Of a DNA stretch of 64,000 nucleotides, positions 51,896 through 61,044 are shown in pieces. Each line of letters opens with the position of its first letter. The stretch's first letter is position 1. Origin of the DNA: JAQVEB01 sp028698105 (GTDB taxonomy: Bacteria > Bacteroidota > Bacteroidia > Bacteroidales > Dysgonomonadaceae); contig CAXYYA010000011.1 of NCBI GenBank assembly GCA_964293155.1, positions 7,016-71,015 of the forward strand, read 5' to 3'. A model generated the notes under the pieces. That model saw only the letters and a list, made by a program, of their open reading frames with translations. It did no database searches and was not told the DNA's origin. The translations under genes were made by a program, and so were the position numbers.

Positions 51896-53108
51896 TGTCC
51901 CGTCCCCGGTTTTTCGAATTTCGTTGATTTTTGTTATCGGGATTTTGCGGGCGCCTTCTTTTGTTGCGTTTTTTCCTGTTCCTGTTGCGCGAAGCATTCT
52001 CGTCGTCAAAACGCGTGATACTCTGGTCGCCCAAAACATCGTTTGTAAACGAAGTGTTTTTCGCTTCTTTTTCTTCCTGTTCCGGCGCGAGCGAATGCGG
52101 TTTTTTCCCTTTTTTGTTGAGGGAGATGATCTCGAAAACCCGATTTTTGTGAATGGTCACCAAATTGGCCGCATTGTATTTATCGGTGGAATAAGTCATC
52201 ATTCCCGAAAAAATATCGGTCTTGAAATGGTAGTAATCGCAGTCTCTGGCTTCCAGCACGATCTCGCGCGAAGGCAATTTCTTTTGCGCTTCCACATAGG
52301 CATCCACTTCGTAGTTCAGGCAACACTTCAGTTTGGCGCACTGCCCGGCCAGCTTTTGCGGATTAATGGAAATATCCTGATAACGCGCCGAAGAGGTGGA
52401 AACCGATACAAAATTCGACATCCATTTGCTGCAACACAACTCGCGACCGCAGGGGCCTACGCCGCCAATGCGACCTGCTTCCTGCCGTGCGCCGATTTGT
52501 TTCATCTCAATCTTCACCCTGAACTCCGTGGCGAGCACTTTAATGAGTTGGCGAAAATCCACACGCTCGTCGGCAATGTAATAAAAGATGGCTTTGTTGC
52601 CGTCGCCCTGATACTCCACATCGCCTATTTTCATCTGCAAACCGAGCTCTTCGGCAATCTCGCGCGAACGGATCATCGTGGCATCTTCTTTCGCTTTCGC
52701 CTGGTCGTATTTTTCCATATCGGTCTGGCGTGCAATCCGGTAAACCCGTTTCATGCCGCCATTGGCATCTTCGCGAAAATTGTTCTTCTTCATCTGAAGT
52801 TCCACCAGTTTTCCGGTAAGTGTAACCGTGCCTATATCGTGTCCGGGAACGGCTTCCACAGCCACCACATCGCCCTGCTGCAACTCAATGTTGTTGCTGT
52901 TGATGTAATATCCTTTGCGCGTATTCTTAAACTGCACCTCAACCATCTTCGATGCCGATTGCATCTCGGGATAGTCGTGCAGCCAATCGTACGTGTGCAG
53001 CTTATTGGTGTGCCGCGTGCAACCGTGGCAACATTTGTTGTTTCTTATGGTGGTTTCCTCCGCAGGCTTAATATCTGAGAGGCTATCGTAAATTAATTCG
53101 TTGTCCAT
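51885..53108 (-). CDS. ricT: PSP1/RicT (YaaT)-family protein
   Basis: A 407-residue PSP1-domain protein. The conserved core has the cysteine motifs GPCGRELCCSKW and GQCAKLKCCLNYE, which in Bacillus RicT help bind iron-sulfur clusters of the RicAFT complex that guides RNA processing. An additional N-terminal CCHGC may also bind metal. The C-terminal 70 residues are highly charged and Asn/Arg/Lys-rich, suggesting RNA contact. RicA and RicF homologues are not in the window. The conserved neighbours holB and gldH fit the usual Bacteroidota order. Confidence 0.92.
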   Translation of the reverse strand: MDNELIYDSLSDIKPAEETTIRNNKCCHGCTRHTNKLHTYDWLHDYPEMQSASKMVEVQFKNTRKGYYINSNNIELQQGDVVAVEAVPGHDIGTVTLTGKLVELQMKKNNFREDANGGMKRVYRIARQTDMEKYDQAKAKEDATMIRSREIAEELGLQMKIGDVEYQGDGNKAIFYYIADERVDFRQLIKVLATEFRVKIEMKQIGARQEAGRIGGVGPCGRELCCSKWMSNFVSVSTSSARYQDISINPQKLAGQCAKLKCCLNYEVDAYVEAQKKLPSREIVLEARDCDYYHFKTDIFSGMMTYSTDKYNAANLVTIHKNRVFEIISLNKKGKKPHSLAPEQEEKEAKNTSFTNDVLGDQSITRFDDENASRNRNRKKRNKRRRPQNPDNKNQRNSKNRGRDNES

Positions 53109-53184
53109 ATTGTATATATCGGGTTCTACGGATCAAAAATCAGGTAGAACGGTTCTATTGATTAAAAAGATGCAAGTTACAAAA

Positions 53185-54294
53185 TTATTTTAAGAGTAAA
53201 ACGGTTACTTTTAGACAAAGATCAAGAAAGATGATCCGCGCGTTGCCGTTTTGCTCTATTTGCCGATAGGCAAGCGAAAATTCACCGGTGAGCGCCTCGA
53301 TGTTTTTTTCGTTGATGAAAGGCGAAAATTTGACGCCGAATTTGGCTTCTTCGCCGTTCAGATAAACCATCTCGGGTTGGTTGAGGTTGTTCACGAAATA
53401 CTCGCGAAACATGCGCAGGCAATACAGGAGAAAACTCTTCTGCGGCTCACGGCCGATACCGGCGATCTCACCGGCTACCGATCTCACGTTCTGTATGTTT
53501 CGCGAAACCGATGCGCGCATCATGTTCACGAAAAGATCGAAAAAGTAACGGTTTTCGTTAGCCGCCTCTATGTTTTCGATGGCTTTGGAGAAGCTGCCGT
53601 TGGCAATGTGCGCTACCGAGAGCGCATCTTCGTGCGAGAGCGAATACTTCGCTTCAATGGCACCGACCATTTCATCGTGCTCAATGGCGCGGATGTGGAT
53701 GGGCTGGCAGCGCGACTGAATGGTGGGCAGCACGTTCTCCAAATCTTCCGAAACCAACAGAAAAACCGTATTTTCTGGCGGCTCCTCAATCATTTTCAGC
53801 AGTTTATTGGCGCAGGCTTCGTGCATTTTCTCCGGCAGCCACACGATCATCACTTTGTATTTCGCTTCGTACACTTTCAGGTTGAGCTTGCGGATAATCT
53901 CGTCGCTCTCCTTCGCGTAGATCAATCCCTGCGCATTTTGCGCATCAATGAAGTTGAGCCAGTTGTTAAGGTTGAAGTAAGTGTTCTGCGACAGAAACTG
54001 GCGCCACTCCGGCAGGTACTCGTCCGACACTTTGGACTTCACCACCGGAAACACGAAATGCATGTCGGGATGCGCCAGTTTATCGAATTTGTGGCACGAC
54101 GGACACTCTCCGCACGCGTCATCCGATCCTGGATTTTCGCAATTCAGGTATCGCGCATAAGCGATTGCCAACGGCAATTTGCCGACACCCTCCGGCCCGT
54201 GGAACATGCGGGCATGCGGAACAAAACCCCGCCGCACGGAGTCCGTGAGGTGTTTTTTCACATCGTGAAGCCCTATGATATCGCGAAAATACAT
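53185..54294 (-). CDS. holB: DNA polymerase III delta-prime subunit
   Basis: A 369-residue clamp-loader subunit. The AAA+ fold starts with GLHDVKKHLTDSV; the P-loop reads GPEGVGKL (33-40), with Leu in place of the Ser/Thr that helps bind magnesium, as expected for a delta-prime subunit that does not hydrolyse ATP. The zinc site is Cys52, Cys61, Cys64 and Cys67. The sensor region holds FLLVSEDLENVLPTIQSRCQ. It loads the sliding clamp together with DnaX and delta. It is the first gene of the operon with ricT and gldH. Confidence 0.94.
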   Translation of the reverse strand: MYFRDIIGLHDVKKHLTDSVRRGFVPHARMFHGPEGVGKLPLAIAYARYLNCENPGSDDACGECPSCHKFDKLAHPDMHFVFPVVKSKVSDEYLPEWRQFLSQNTYFNLNNWLNFIDAQNAQGLIYAKESDEIIRKLNLKVYEAKYKVMIVWLPEKMHEACANKLLKMIEEPPENTVFLLVSEDLENVLPTIQSRCQPIHIRAIEHDEMVGAIEAKYSLSHEDALSVAHIANGSFSKAIENIEAANENRYFFDLFVNMMRASVSRNIQNVRSVAGEIAGIGREPQKSFLLYCLRMFREYFVNNLNQPEMVYLNGEEAKFGVKFSPFINEKNIEALTGEFSLAYRQIEQNGNARIIFLDLCLKVTVLLLK

Positions 54295-54325
54295 GCTCCT
54301 TAATCGTGTATTGATTTTACCGGTA

Positions 54326-54404
54326 CAAAAATACGTAAAAACCGTGGAATTAGAAAAAGTGGGTAGTTAATGGTGACGGAATGCCGGAGATTTTATTATT
54401 TTTG
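54326..54404. promoter_or_regulatory. Divergent -7 boxes between holB and the nitrilase-family gene
   Basis: On the minus strand TATTTTTG (54326-54333) lies 31 bp before the holB ATG. On the plus strand TATTTTTG (54397-54404) lies 83 bp before the nitrilase-family ATG. Neither has a clear -33 box. The gap is otherwise without features. Confidence 0.4.
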
Positions 54405-54487
54405 TGGAAGAAATTGCCATCTCCCGTTCGCTCGCGCGGATATCTATCCGTGCGTTGCTCAAAGAGCAAAAAATTAGTATTAAAAAA

Positions 54488-55261
54488 ATGAAACTCTCCC
54501 TCCTACAAACCGATATTTTCTGGGCAGACAAGCAGGCCAACTTCGATAAAACAGAGAAAACGCTGTCGTCACTGTCAGGAACAACCGATCTGGTGGTGCT
54601 GCCGGAAATGTTTTCCACCGGCTTCTGCACCAACCGTCCCGACTTAGCCGAACCCATGGACGGCGAAACCGTGCAAACCCTCACGGCATGGGCCATACAG
54701 TTTAACCTTGCCCTCACGGGCAGTTTTATCGCCACGGAAAACGGCAAACTGTACAACCGCGCCTTCTTTGTCACGCCCGACGGCGAAATGACCACGGCCG
54801 ACAAACGGCACTTGTTCAGCATGGGAAAGGAAGACGAGATTTTTTCCGCCGGAAACGACAAGCTAATGGTTCATTACAAAGGACTTAATATTTTCATTCT
54901 CGTGTGCTACGACATCCGGTTTCCGGTATGGAGCCGCAACGTGAACAACGCGTACGATCTGCTGATCTATGTGGCTAATTTCCCGCACGTGCGCATGCCG
55001 GTCTGGGACACGTTGCTCAAGGCGCGCGCCATCGAAAATCAGGCGTATGTGTGCGGCGTGAATCGTGTGGGAACCGATGGAATGCAACTGGAATATTCCG
55101 GCCACTCCGCGTTGCTTGACGCAAAAGGAAATGAAATGCTGTCGTTCGGTGAATATGAGGAAGGTGTGAAAACTACGGAAATTTCCAAAACCGAACTCGA
55201 TCGTTTCCGTCAAAAATTTGCCGTATGGAAAGACGCAGACAGATTTGAGTTAAAAAATTAG
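54488..55261 (+). CDS. Nitrilase-superfamily amidohydrolase (omega-amidase, YafV/Nit2-like)
   Basis: A 257-residue enzyme from the ATG at 54488. The catalytic triad of carbon-nitrogen hydrolases is visible: Glu in LPEMFSTGF, Lys in ADKRHLFS, and Cys in LVCYDIRFP. The length and GFCTNR region match omega-amidases, which hydrolyse alpha-ketoglutaramate or alpha-ketosuccinamate left by glutamine or asparagine transaminases, or act in methionine salvage. It is monocistronic and converges on metF, with a weak CCGAC/GTCGG hairpin between them. Confidence 0.9.
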   Translation: MKLSLLQTDIFWADKQANFDKTEKTLSSLSGTTDLVVLPEMFSTGFCTNRPDLAEPMDGETVQTLTAWAIQFNLALTGSFIATENGKLYNRAFFVTPDGEMTTADKRHLFSMGKEDEIFSAGNDKLMVHYKGLNIFILVCYDIRFPVWSRNVNNAYDLLIYVANFPHVRMPVWDTLLKARAIENQAYVCGVNRVGTDGMQLEYSGHSALLDAKGNEMLSFGEYEEGVKTTEISKTELDRFRQKFAVWKDADRFELKN

Positions 55262-55321
55262 CAATTACAAATTACCAATTATGGCGTATTCATCGGTCAT
55301 CCGACAACTAACGTCGGCCAA

Positions 55322-56269
55322 CTAATAAATCTCATTCGCTACGCGATAAATGCTGTCCGTAGCCATGAAAGCGTAAAAATGAATGCCTTCCACGTTGGCG
55401 GCTTTCAGTTCGCGGCACTGGTCAATGCACCACTCCACACCCACGTCCTTCGCTTCATCGTCGGTTTTGCAGGCGCGCAGCGCCTTTTCGAGATCAGACG
55501 GAATGCTGGAGCGGAATATTTTGGGCAAAACCGTTAGCTGGTTCAGTTGATGAATGGGCTTAATGCCCGGAATGATGGGCACGTTGATGCCTTCCGCGCG
55601 GCAGCGTTCCACAAACTCGAAATACTTGCTGTTGTCGAAAAACATTTGCGTTACCAGATAATCGGCGCCCTGCTCCACTTTTAGCTTGGCGTAGTAAATA
55701 TCCGATTCCATATTGGGCGCTTCCTCGTGCTTTTCGGGATAGCACGCCATGCCGTAGGTAAACGGAATTTCGGGCGGTTCAATCACCGATCCGTCGTGCA
55801 GGATGCCGTTGTTGAAGGCATTCACCTGCAATTGCAGATCGGTTGCGTGCGCGTGGCTGTTGATGTTCTTTTGCGAAGCATCCAGCTTGTTGGCATCGCC
55901 GCGAAGTAGCAGTAAATCGTGCACGCCGAGGAAATCGAGGTCAATGAGCGCATATTCCGTTTCTTCTTTCGTAAAACCCGTACAGATGATATGCGGCACG
56001 GCACGTATGCCGTATTTATTTTGAATCGCGGCCGCAATAGCCACCGTACCGGGACGTTTCCGGATATTCATCTTGCGGATGGTGCCGTTTTGCTCTTCTT
56101 TATAAACGTTCTCGCTGTGATGCGTGGTGATATTGATGTAACGCGGGTTGAACTCCTTCAGTTTATCAATGGTATCAAAAACCTGCTGAATTCGTTTACC
56201 GCGCAACGGAGGCAGCAACTCAAACGAGAATGCCGTTTCCTTCGTCCGATCAATTAATTCTTCTTTCAT
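55322..56269 (-). CDS. metF: 5,10-Methylenetetrahydrofolate reductase
   Basis: A 315-residue FAD-dependent MetF. It reduces methylenetetrahydrofolate to methyltetrahydrofolate for methionine synthesis. Family marks are FSFELLPPLRGK at the start (the glutamate acts in catalysis), INITTHHSE, HIICTGFTKEETEYAL, LLLLRGD, and the FAD-binding region DYLVTQMFFDNSKYFEF. The length is close to E. coli MetF (296). It is followed on the upstream side by rseP with a 29-bp gap on the same strand. Confidence 0.96.
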   Translation of the reverse strand: MKEELIDRTKETAFSFELLPPLRGKRIQQVFDTIDKLKEFNPRYINITTHHSENVYKEEQNGTIRKMNIRKRPGTVAIAAAIQNKYGIRAVPHIICTGFTKEETEYALIDLDFLGVHDLLLLRGDANKLDASQKNINSHAHATDLQLQVNAFNNGILHDGSVIEPPEIPFTYGMACYPEKHEEAPNMESDIYYAKLKVEQGADYLVTQMFFDNSKYFEFVERCRAEGINVPIIPGIKPIHQLNQLTVLPKIFRSSIPSDLEKALRACKTDDEAKDVGVEWCIDQCRELKAANVEGIHFYAFMATDSIYRVANEIY

Positions 56270-56298
56270 TACAATCTGTAAAGTAAAGCGCTAAAAGA

Positions 56299-57621
56299 CT
56301 ATTTGAATACAGCCCTTACGATGTCCATCCCATTGGCATACAACAACAAGCCAAACAAGATCACCATTCCCGTAATTTGGGCATATTCCATGAATTTATC
56401 GCTCGGTTTGCGGCCGGTAACAACTTCATAAACCAGGAACATCACGTGTCCGCCATCCAGTCCGGGAATAGGCAAAATATTCATAAAAGCGAGAATAACC
56501 GAAAGAAACGCCGTCATTTTCCAGAATGCGAACCAGTTCCATTTTTTTGGGAAAAGGTTGCCGATGGTTCCGAAACCGCCCAACGATTTTGCGCCTTCTT
56601 TGGTGAAAATGTGTTTAAACTGGGCAACATACCCTTTCAGGGTTCGTAACCCGAATTTTATTCCCGCAGGGAAAGACCCGAAAAACGAATAACGGTCGGT
56701 TTGTGCGAACGTTGCTATGGTGAAACCTAAAACACCTGCGGTGTCGAGTTTGGCCGTGAGGTCTTCGCGTTGTCCGTTGCGGTACAACCCCAACGCTATT
56801 TCATCGCCTTTGTTTTCCTGCAGAGCGTTCCGAAAAGCTTCGAACGTGGGCGTCGCAACGCCGTTAACGCTTACTAAGCTATCGCCTTTCTGCAGGCCGA
56901 TGCGGTCGGCTTCCGAACCTTTTTGCACATCATTGACGACGGTAGGTATCTCGTTTTTATAATTGGCGAAACCTTTTTTATCGCGCATCAATTGTTGCAC
57001 AAAGTCTTCCGGCATCGCGATGTTTACTTCTTTTCCATTGCGCATCACGGTTACGGTTTCGGCATCAATTACCTGCGAAGCAAAATTATCCACGATATCA
57101 CCCCGGTCAATAATATCTTTTCCATCGGCATAAAGCAGAATATCTCCATCTTTGAAACCGGCCCTTTCAGCCGTTTCGCTGAATTCCATACCTTGCTTCA
57201 CGTTTTTCATCGGCACGTAGGTATCGCCCCACCGGAAAACGATCATGGAATAAATAAAAAACGCCAGCAACAGGTTAAAAATTACGCCCGCAACCATCAC
57301 CAACAGGCGTTGCCATGCCGGTTTCGCACGAAATTCCCACGGTTTCACGGGTTGAGCCATCTGCTCTTTATCCATGGATTCGTCAATCATTCCCGCGATT
57401 TTCACATAGCCGCCCAGCGGAAGCCAGCCCACGCCGTATTCGGTTTCGCTGTTCTTCGGTTTGTAGCGAAAAAGGGCAAACCACGGATCGAAGAAAAGAT
57501 AAAATTTCTCTACTTTTATCTTGAATAACCGCGCAAAAATATAATGTCCGAACTCGTGCACGATAACCAGTATGGATAAGCTCAGGATGAGTTGCAGCGC
57601 CTTAATTAAAAAAGTTTCCAT
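56299..57621 (-). CDS. rseP: RIP metalloprotease RseP (site-2 protease)
   Basis: A 440-residue intramembrane zinc protease. The active site HEFGH (His22-His26) is in the first helix and the third zinc ligand Asp is in NILPIPGLDGGHVMF in the later helix. One clear PDZ domain carries EADRIGLQKGDSLVSVNG, and a second PDZ-like segment precedes it near AGFKDGDILLYADG. RseP cleaves membrane-anchored anti-sigma factors or signal peptide remnants. It is 19 bp after dxr, an arrangement conserved in this phylum. Confidence 0.95.
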   Translation of the reverse strand: METFLIKALQLILSLSILVIVHEFGHYIFARLFKIKVEKFYLFFDPWFALFRYKPKNSETEYGVGWLPLGGYVKIAGMIDESMDKEQMAQPVKPWEFRAKPAWQRLLVMVAGVIFNLLLAFFIYSMIVFRWGDTYVPMKNVKQGMEFSETAERAGFKDGDILLYADGKDIIDRGDIVDNFASQVIDAETVTVMRNGKEVNIAMPEDFVQQLMRDKKGFANYKNEIPTVVNDVQKGSEADRIGLQKGDSLVSVNGVATPTFEAFRNALQENKGDEIALGLYRNGQREDLTAKLDTAGVLGFTIATFAQTDRYSFFGSFPAGIKFGLRTLKGYVAQFKHIFTKEGAKSLGGFGTIGNLFPKKWNWFAFWKMTAFLSVILAFMNILPIPGLDGGHVMFLVYEVVTGRKPSDKFMEYAQITGMVILFGLLLYANGMDIVRAVFK

Positions 57622-57640
57622 TAAAAATTATACTTGTTTT

Positions 57641-58807
57641 TTATTTTGTTTCAATGATTTGCGAGGCGTAGCGCCTGGCTTCTTTATCGGTTTTCAGATA
57701 GTCTTCGAGCGAAGGATTGTTTACGAACGATACGCTCTGCATTGTTTTTTCGATGATTTCGCTCATCTGCAAATAACCGGTTTTCTCTTGCAAAAATGAT
57801 GCCACGGCAATTTCGTTGGCCGCGTTGAGGATGCAGGGCATGTTTCCGCCTTTTTCCACGGCCTGATAGGCAAACGCAAGGTTGCGAAACTTATCCGTGT
57901 CCGGTTTTTCGAAGGTGAGGATAGCCAGTTCAGTGAAATCGAGCGGCTTCACGTTGAGCGGCAACCGTTCGGGATACGAAAGCGCATACTGAATGGGCAC
58001 GCGCATATCGGGCTGCCCAAGTTGTGCCATAACGGACGAGTCTTCAAACTGCACCATGGAATGAATGATGGATTGCGGATGCACCACCACTTCAATTTCC
58101 GAAGGATGCACATCGAAAAGCCATTTGGCCTCGATCATCTCAAAGCCTTTGTTCATGAGCGTGGAAGAATCTATGGTAACTTTCGCGCCCATGTTCCAGT
58201 TGGGATGGTTCAATGCCTGTGCTTTGGTGACATTCGCCAGTTTTTCTTTCGAAAATGTGCGAAAAGGGCCTCCGGAGGCGGTAAGAATTATTTTCGCGAT
58301 ACGGTTGTGTCCTTCTCCGTTCAGGCACTGAAAGATAGCGGAATGTTCCGAGTCCACCGGTAAAATCGGCGTGCGGTGTTTCAATGCGAGTGACGTGATC
58401 AGCTCGCCGGCCACCACCAACGTTTCTTTGTTTGCCAGGGCAATGGTTTTTCCGGCTTTTACGGCTTCAATGGTTGGTTTCAGGCCGGAAAAACCGACCA
58501 TCGCCGTCAGCACCACGTCAATCGGTTCGCTTTGCACCACCTGACAAATCGCTTCGCTTCCTGCCCAAACTTTTATCGGAAGATCGGATAACGCATCTTT
58601 TACCAACGCATGCTTGCTTTCATTGGCGATCACCACGATCTCCGGCAAAAACCTGCGCGCCTGCTCAATGAGCAACTCCACCTGGTTGTTCGCGGTGAGG
58701 GCATACGCCTCAAAACGACCGGGATGTTTCGAGATAACATCCAGCGCCTGCGTACCGATGGAACCGGTGGAACCTAAAATGGCAATTTTGCGTTTTTTTT
58801 CTTCCAT
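57641..58807 (-). CDS. dxr: 1-Deoxy-D-xylulose 5-phosphate reductoisomerase
   Basis: A 388-residue NADPH-dependent enzyme of the methylerythritol phosphate pathway to isoprenoids. NADPH binds at ILGSTGSIGTQALDVI (about 10-25). The metal and substrate site is in LPVDSEHSAIFQCL and the flexible loop contains ILTASGGPFR. Further marks are NWNMGAKVTIDSSTLMNKG and EVVVHPQSIIHSMV. Length matches E. coli Dxr (398). It is followed by rseP in the same unit. Confidence 0.97.
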   Translation of the reverse strand: MEEKKRKIAILGSTGSIGTQALDVISKHPGRFEAYALTANNQVELLIEQARRFLPEIVVIANESKHALVKDALSDLPIKVWAGSEAICQVVQSEPIDVVLTAMVGFSGLKPTIEAVKAGKTIALANKETLVVAGELITSLALKHRTPILPVDSEHSAIFQCLNGEGHNRIAKIILTASGGPFRTFSKEKLANVTKAQALNHPNWNMGAKVTIDSSTLMNKGFEMIEAKWLFDVHPSEIEVVVHPQSIIHSMVQFEDSSVMAQLGQPDMRVPIQYALSYPERLPLNVKPLDFTELAILTFEKPDTDKFRNLAFAYQAVEKGGNMPCILNAANEIAVASFLQEKTGYLQMSEIIEKTMQSVSFVNNPSLEDYLKTDKEARRYASQIIETK

Positions 58808-58832
58808 GTATGACTTTCGTCTGTTGCGGATG

Positions 58833-58840
58833 CAAAGATA
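58833..58840 (-). promoter_or_regulatory. Putative -7 box of the dxr-rseP-metF unit
   Basis: The minus strand reads TATCTTTG, 25 bp before the dxr ATG and between dxr and the ABC ATPase stop codon. No clear -33 box is seen. Confidence 0.45.
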
Positions 58841-58866
58841 GTAAAATTTAGTATAGTTTTTTGCGC

Positions 58867-59892
58867 TTAATCCTGCGTGAGTGGTTGCAAGCTGTAAAAA
58901 TCCGCTATTTTTTGCAACATGCCGTCAATATCTTTTTCTTCCGAGACAACCTCGTCGTGCTTCACTTTCCAAGATTTGTTTTCCTCATCAACAACCACTT
59001 CCACAGGAGCTTCGGAGGTAATTTTATATCCTTTTCGCGATAGCGCCTTGGTGGTCCAGCGCGCCATGAGCCCATTGGGATTTTTCACGCTGGTTTTCAC
59101 AATTCGTTCCAATTGTTTCTGCACCACAAAGCTGCCGTATTCCTTATCGAATTCATACGAATTATGCTTGAAAACCGTATCGAAATCGCCGTTGAGCACC
59201 ATATCTTCGGGTGTTCCCACGATTACGCCTTGCTGTTTTCGCATTAACCAGATTTTATCGGCAACCTGCATGGCCGTCTCCAGCTCGTGCGTGGAGATCA
59301 GAATGATCTTTCCCGTTTCGCGCGCGAGTTTTTGCAACAACAACAAGGTGTTGATGCGGTTCGGCAAATCGAGGTGTGAGGTGGGCTCGTCCAACAAAAT
59401 GACGGGCGTATCCTGCGCCAGGGCGCGCGCGATAAAAACACGCTGCCGTTCGCCGTCGGAAAGTTCATGAATATTTCGTTCGCCAAAGCCCTGCAGGTTT
59501 GTCATCGCGATGGCACGATCAATGGTTTCCTGATCTTCGGAAGAAAGGCTGCCCAACCAACCGGTGTACGGGTCGCGCCCGATAGAGATCAGTTCCCTGA
59601 CGGTAAATGAGGCCACCTGCATGTTTTCGGTGAGCACAACCGAAATTAACCGGGCACGCTGTTTGGGCGTGATCTCCGTTATGTTTTTGTTGTCCACAAC
59701 AATCTTTCCGCTCAACAGGGGCTGCAAACAGGCAATGGAACGCAGCAGCGTGGATTTTCCGCAGCCGTTTGTCCCGATCAGGGCAACCAGTTCGCCCTGT
59801 TGAGCGGAAAGATTGAGTGCCTGTTGCACAAAAACCGGTTGTTTCTTTTCGAAATAACCGACGCTCACTTGTTGAAGTTGCAGAAATGACAC
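58867..59892 (-). CDS. ABC transporter ATPase (FecE/BtuD-like) with C-terminal extension
   Basis: A 341-residue ATPase starting at a GTG codon. Walker A is GTNGCGKST (about 40-48), signature LSDGERQRV, Walker B VILLDEPTSHLD with the switch histidine in ISTHELE. This is the siderophore/haem/cobalamin type, usually about 255 residues. About 85 further residues follow (from about 255), rich in Lys and Glu, with no motif I know. No permease or binding-protein gene lies nearby, so its partner is elsewhere or its role is not transport. Confidence 0.9.
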   Translation of the reverse strand: MSFLQLQQVSVGYFEKKQPVFVQQALNLSAQQGELVALIGTNGCGKSTLLRSIACLQPLLSGKIVVDNKNITEITPKQRARLISVVLTENMQVASFTVRELISIGRDPYTGWLGSLSSEDQETIDRAIAMTNLQGFGERNIHELSDGERQRVFIARALAQDTPVILLDEPTSHLDLPNRINTLLLLQKLARETGKIILISTHELETAMQVADKIWLMRKQQGVIVGTPEDMVLNGDFDTVFKHNSYEFDKEYGSFVVQKQLERIVKTSVKNPNGLMARWTTKALSRKGYKITSEAPVEVVVDEENKSWKVKHDEVVSEEKDIDGMLQKIADFYSLQPLTQD

Positions 59893-59909
59893 CTGAATGA
59901 TTTTTGGAT

Positions 59910-60431
59910 TTATTTTTCGATCAATCCCTCGGGAAGTTGCATGCGGACGATCTTTTCGGATTCGTTTATCTCCGTGATAAAATCTTCGGTTGCGGGGATA
60001 AAATATTCGGAATTCCCGTCTTTCACGATAAAAAGCACGTTTAGCGTGGCCGAATCCACAGCTTCAATCACTCCCACATGCCCCAATGTTTCATCGGTAA
60101 CGGCATACCCTACGAAAAAATCCCAATCCGGCACGGATGCTTCGCTCACGGTCTCCAACGTTTCACGCGGAATATAAACCGGCAGGTTGGCATAGCGGCT
60201 TGCAGCGGATTCATCGTCAATATCCTCGAATTTCACACGTGCGGAAATATCGCTGGCAAAACGCATCTCTTCCACGAAAAAAGGCACGAAAATACCGTCA
60301 ATTTCAACGAAATAAAAATCTGTTTCGATATCGCCGTACGGCTCTTTATCGAACAAAAGCGTGATCTCGCCCTTAATGCCGTGTGGCTTCAGCAACCGCC
60401 CGATACGCGCAACGTCTTCTTTGACTATCAT
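59910..60431 (-). CDS. rimM: Ribosome maturation factor RimM
   Basis: A 173-residue RimM, needed for maturation of the 30S head. The N-terminal barrel begins IGRLLKPHGIKGEITLLF (about 10-27), and the PRC-like barrel follows with the linker ETVSEASVPDWDFFVGYAV and DSATLNVLFIVKDG. The end VRMQLPEGLIE is the usual C-terminus (LPEGL). It is 6 bp after the DUF4290 gene on the same strand. Confidence 0.95.
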   Translation of the reverse strand: MIVKEDVARIGRLLKPHGIKGEITLLFDKEPYGDIETDFYFVEIDGIFVPFFVEEMRFASDISARVKFEDIDDESAASRYANLPVYIPRETLETVSEASVPDWDFFVGYAVTDETLGHVGVIEAVDSATLNVLFIVKDGNSEYFIPATEDFITEINESEKIVRMQLPEGLIEK

Positions 60432-60437
60432 GCAGCG

Positions 60438-61031
60438 TTAGCGCCTTCGCTGTACTTTTATGGATTTCAATTTTTTGGAAGAAGCATTGGCTTTCATTTC
60501 GGGAATAATGTAATTGGCTTCGTCCAACTTAATTTTTCCACCGGACAGTTCGTAAAGATCGGCGAAGATCTTTGCGTTATCCACGTCTTTATTCCATTGG
60601 ATGTAAGACTTTTTCATTTGGCTAACCAACATCTTCACAAGCTGCTTTTTTTCTTCGCCCTCTTCCATTCCGGCCGCAATTTCGATCATTTTCTCAAGCA
60701 GTTTGCCGTAATGGCGGTATTCCATCGTCGGCCGGCTGTAATCAATGTGCCCGGGAGGCGTGTTCAAATCTTCTTTTTTGATCACCTCGTATGGATAATC
60801 AATATCGAGCCTGAAATCGGACATAATGGCCAGATGATCCCACAGGATGTGTTTGAAATCGTTCACATCGCGCAAATGCGGAAACATGTTCCCCATAACG
60901 CCGATCACGGAATATGCGCACTTTTTGCGTTCTTCACGGTCTTCGATGGAGACGCAGTAATCTACCATTTCCTGAATGTTGCGTCCGTACTCGGGCATCA
61001 ATAGTTTTTTTTGTTGCGTGTTGTATTTCAT
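60438..61031 (-). CDS. DUF4290 family protein
   Basis: A 197-residue soluble, mostly helical protein of the Bacteroidota-specific DUF4290 family. Recognisable parts are LLMPEYGRNIQEMVDYCV (about 10-27), FPHLRDVNDFKHILWDHLAI, and YPYEVIKKEDLNTPPGHIDY. The C-terminus is basic (ends VQRRR), so nucleic acid contact is possible. Function is unknown. It sits between DUF3078 and rimM, a conserved neighbourhood that suggests a link to ribosome assembly, though this is only positional. Confidence 0.85.
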   Translation of the reverse strand: MKYNTQQKKLLMPEYGRNIQEMVDYCVSIEDREERKKCAYSVIGVMGNMFPHLRDVNDFKHILWDHLAIMSDFRLDIDYPYEVIKKEDLNTPPGHIDYSRPTMEYRHYGKLLEKMIEIAAGMEEGEEKKQLVKMLVSQMKKSYIQWNKDVDNAKIFADLYELSGGKIKLDEANYIIPEMKANASSKKLKSIKVQRRR

Positions 61032-61044
61032 TCGAAATTTAATT

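Noticed and set aside
51837..53078. Long plus-strand open frame (413 codons) opposite ricT
   Set aside because: It is antisense to the clearly conserved ricT cysteine motifs and has no family features.
53251..54303. Long plus-strand open frame (350 codons) opposite holB
   Set aside because: It mirrors holB almost end to end. Its translation is rich in His, Arg and Phe with no domain, while holB has a P-loop and a zinc site.
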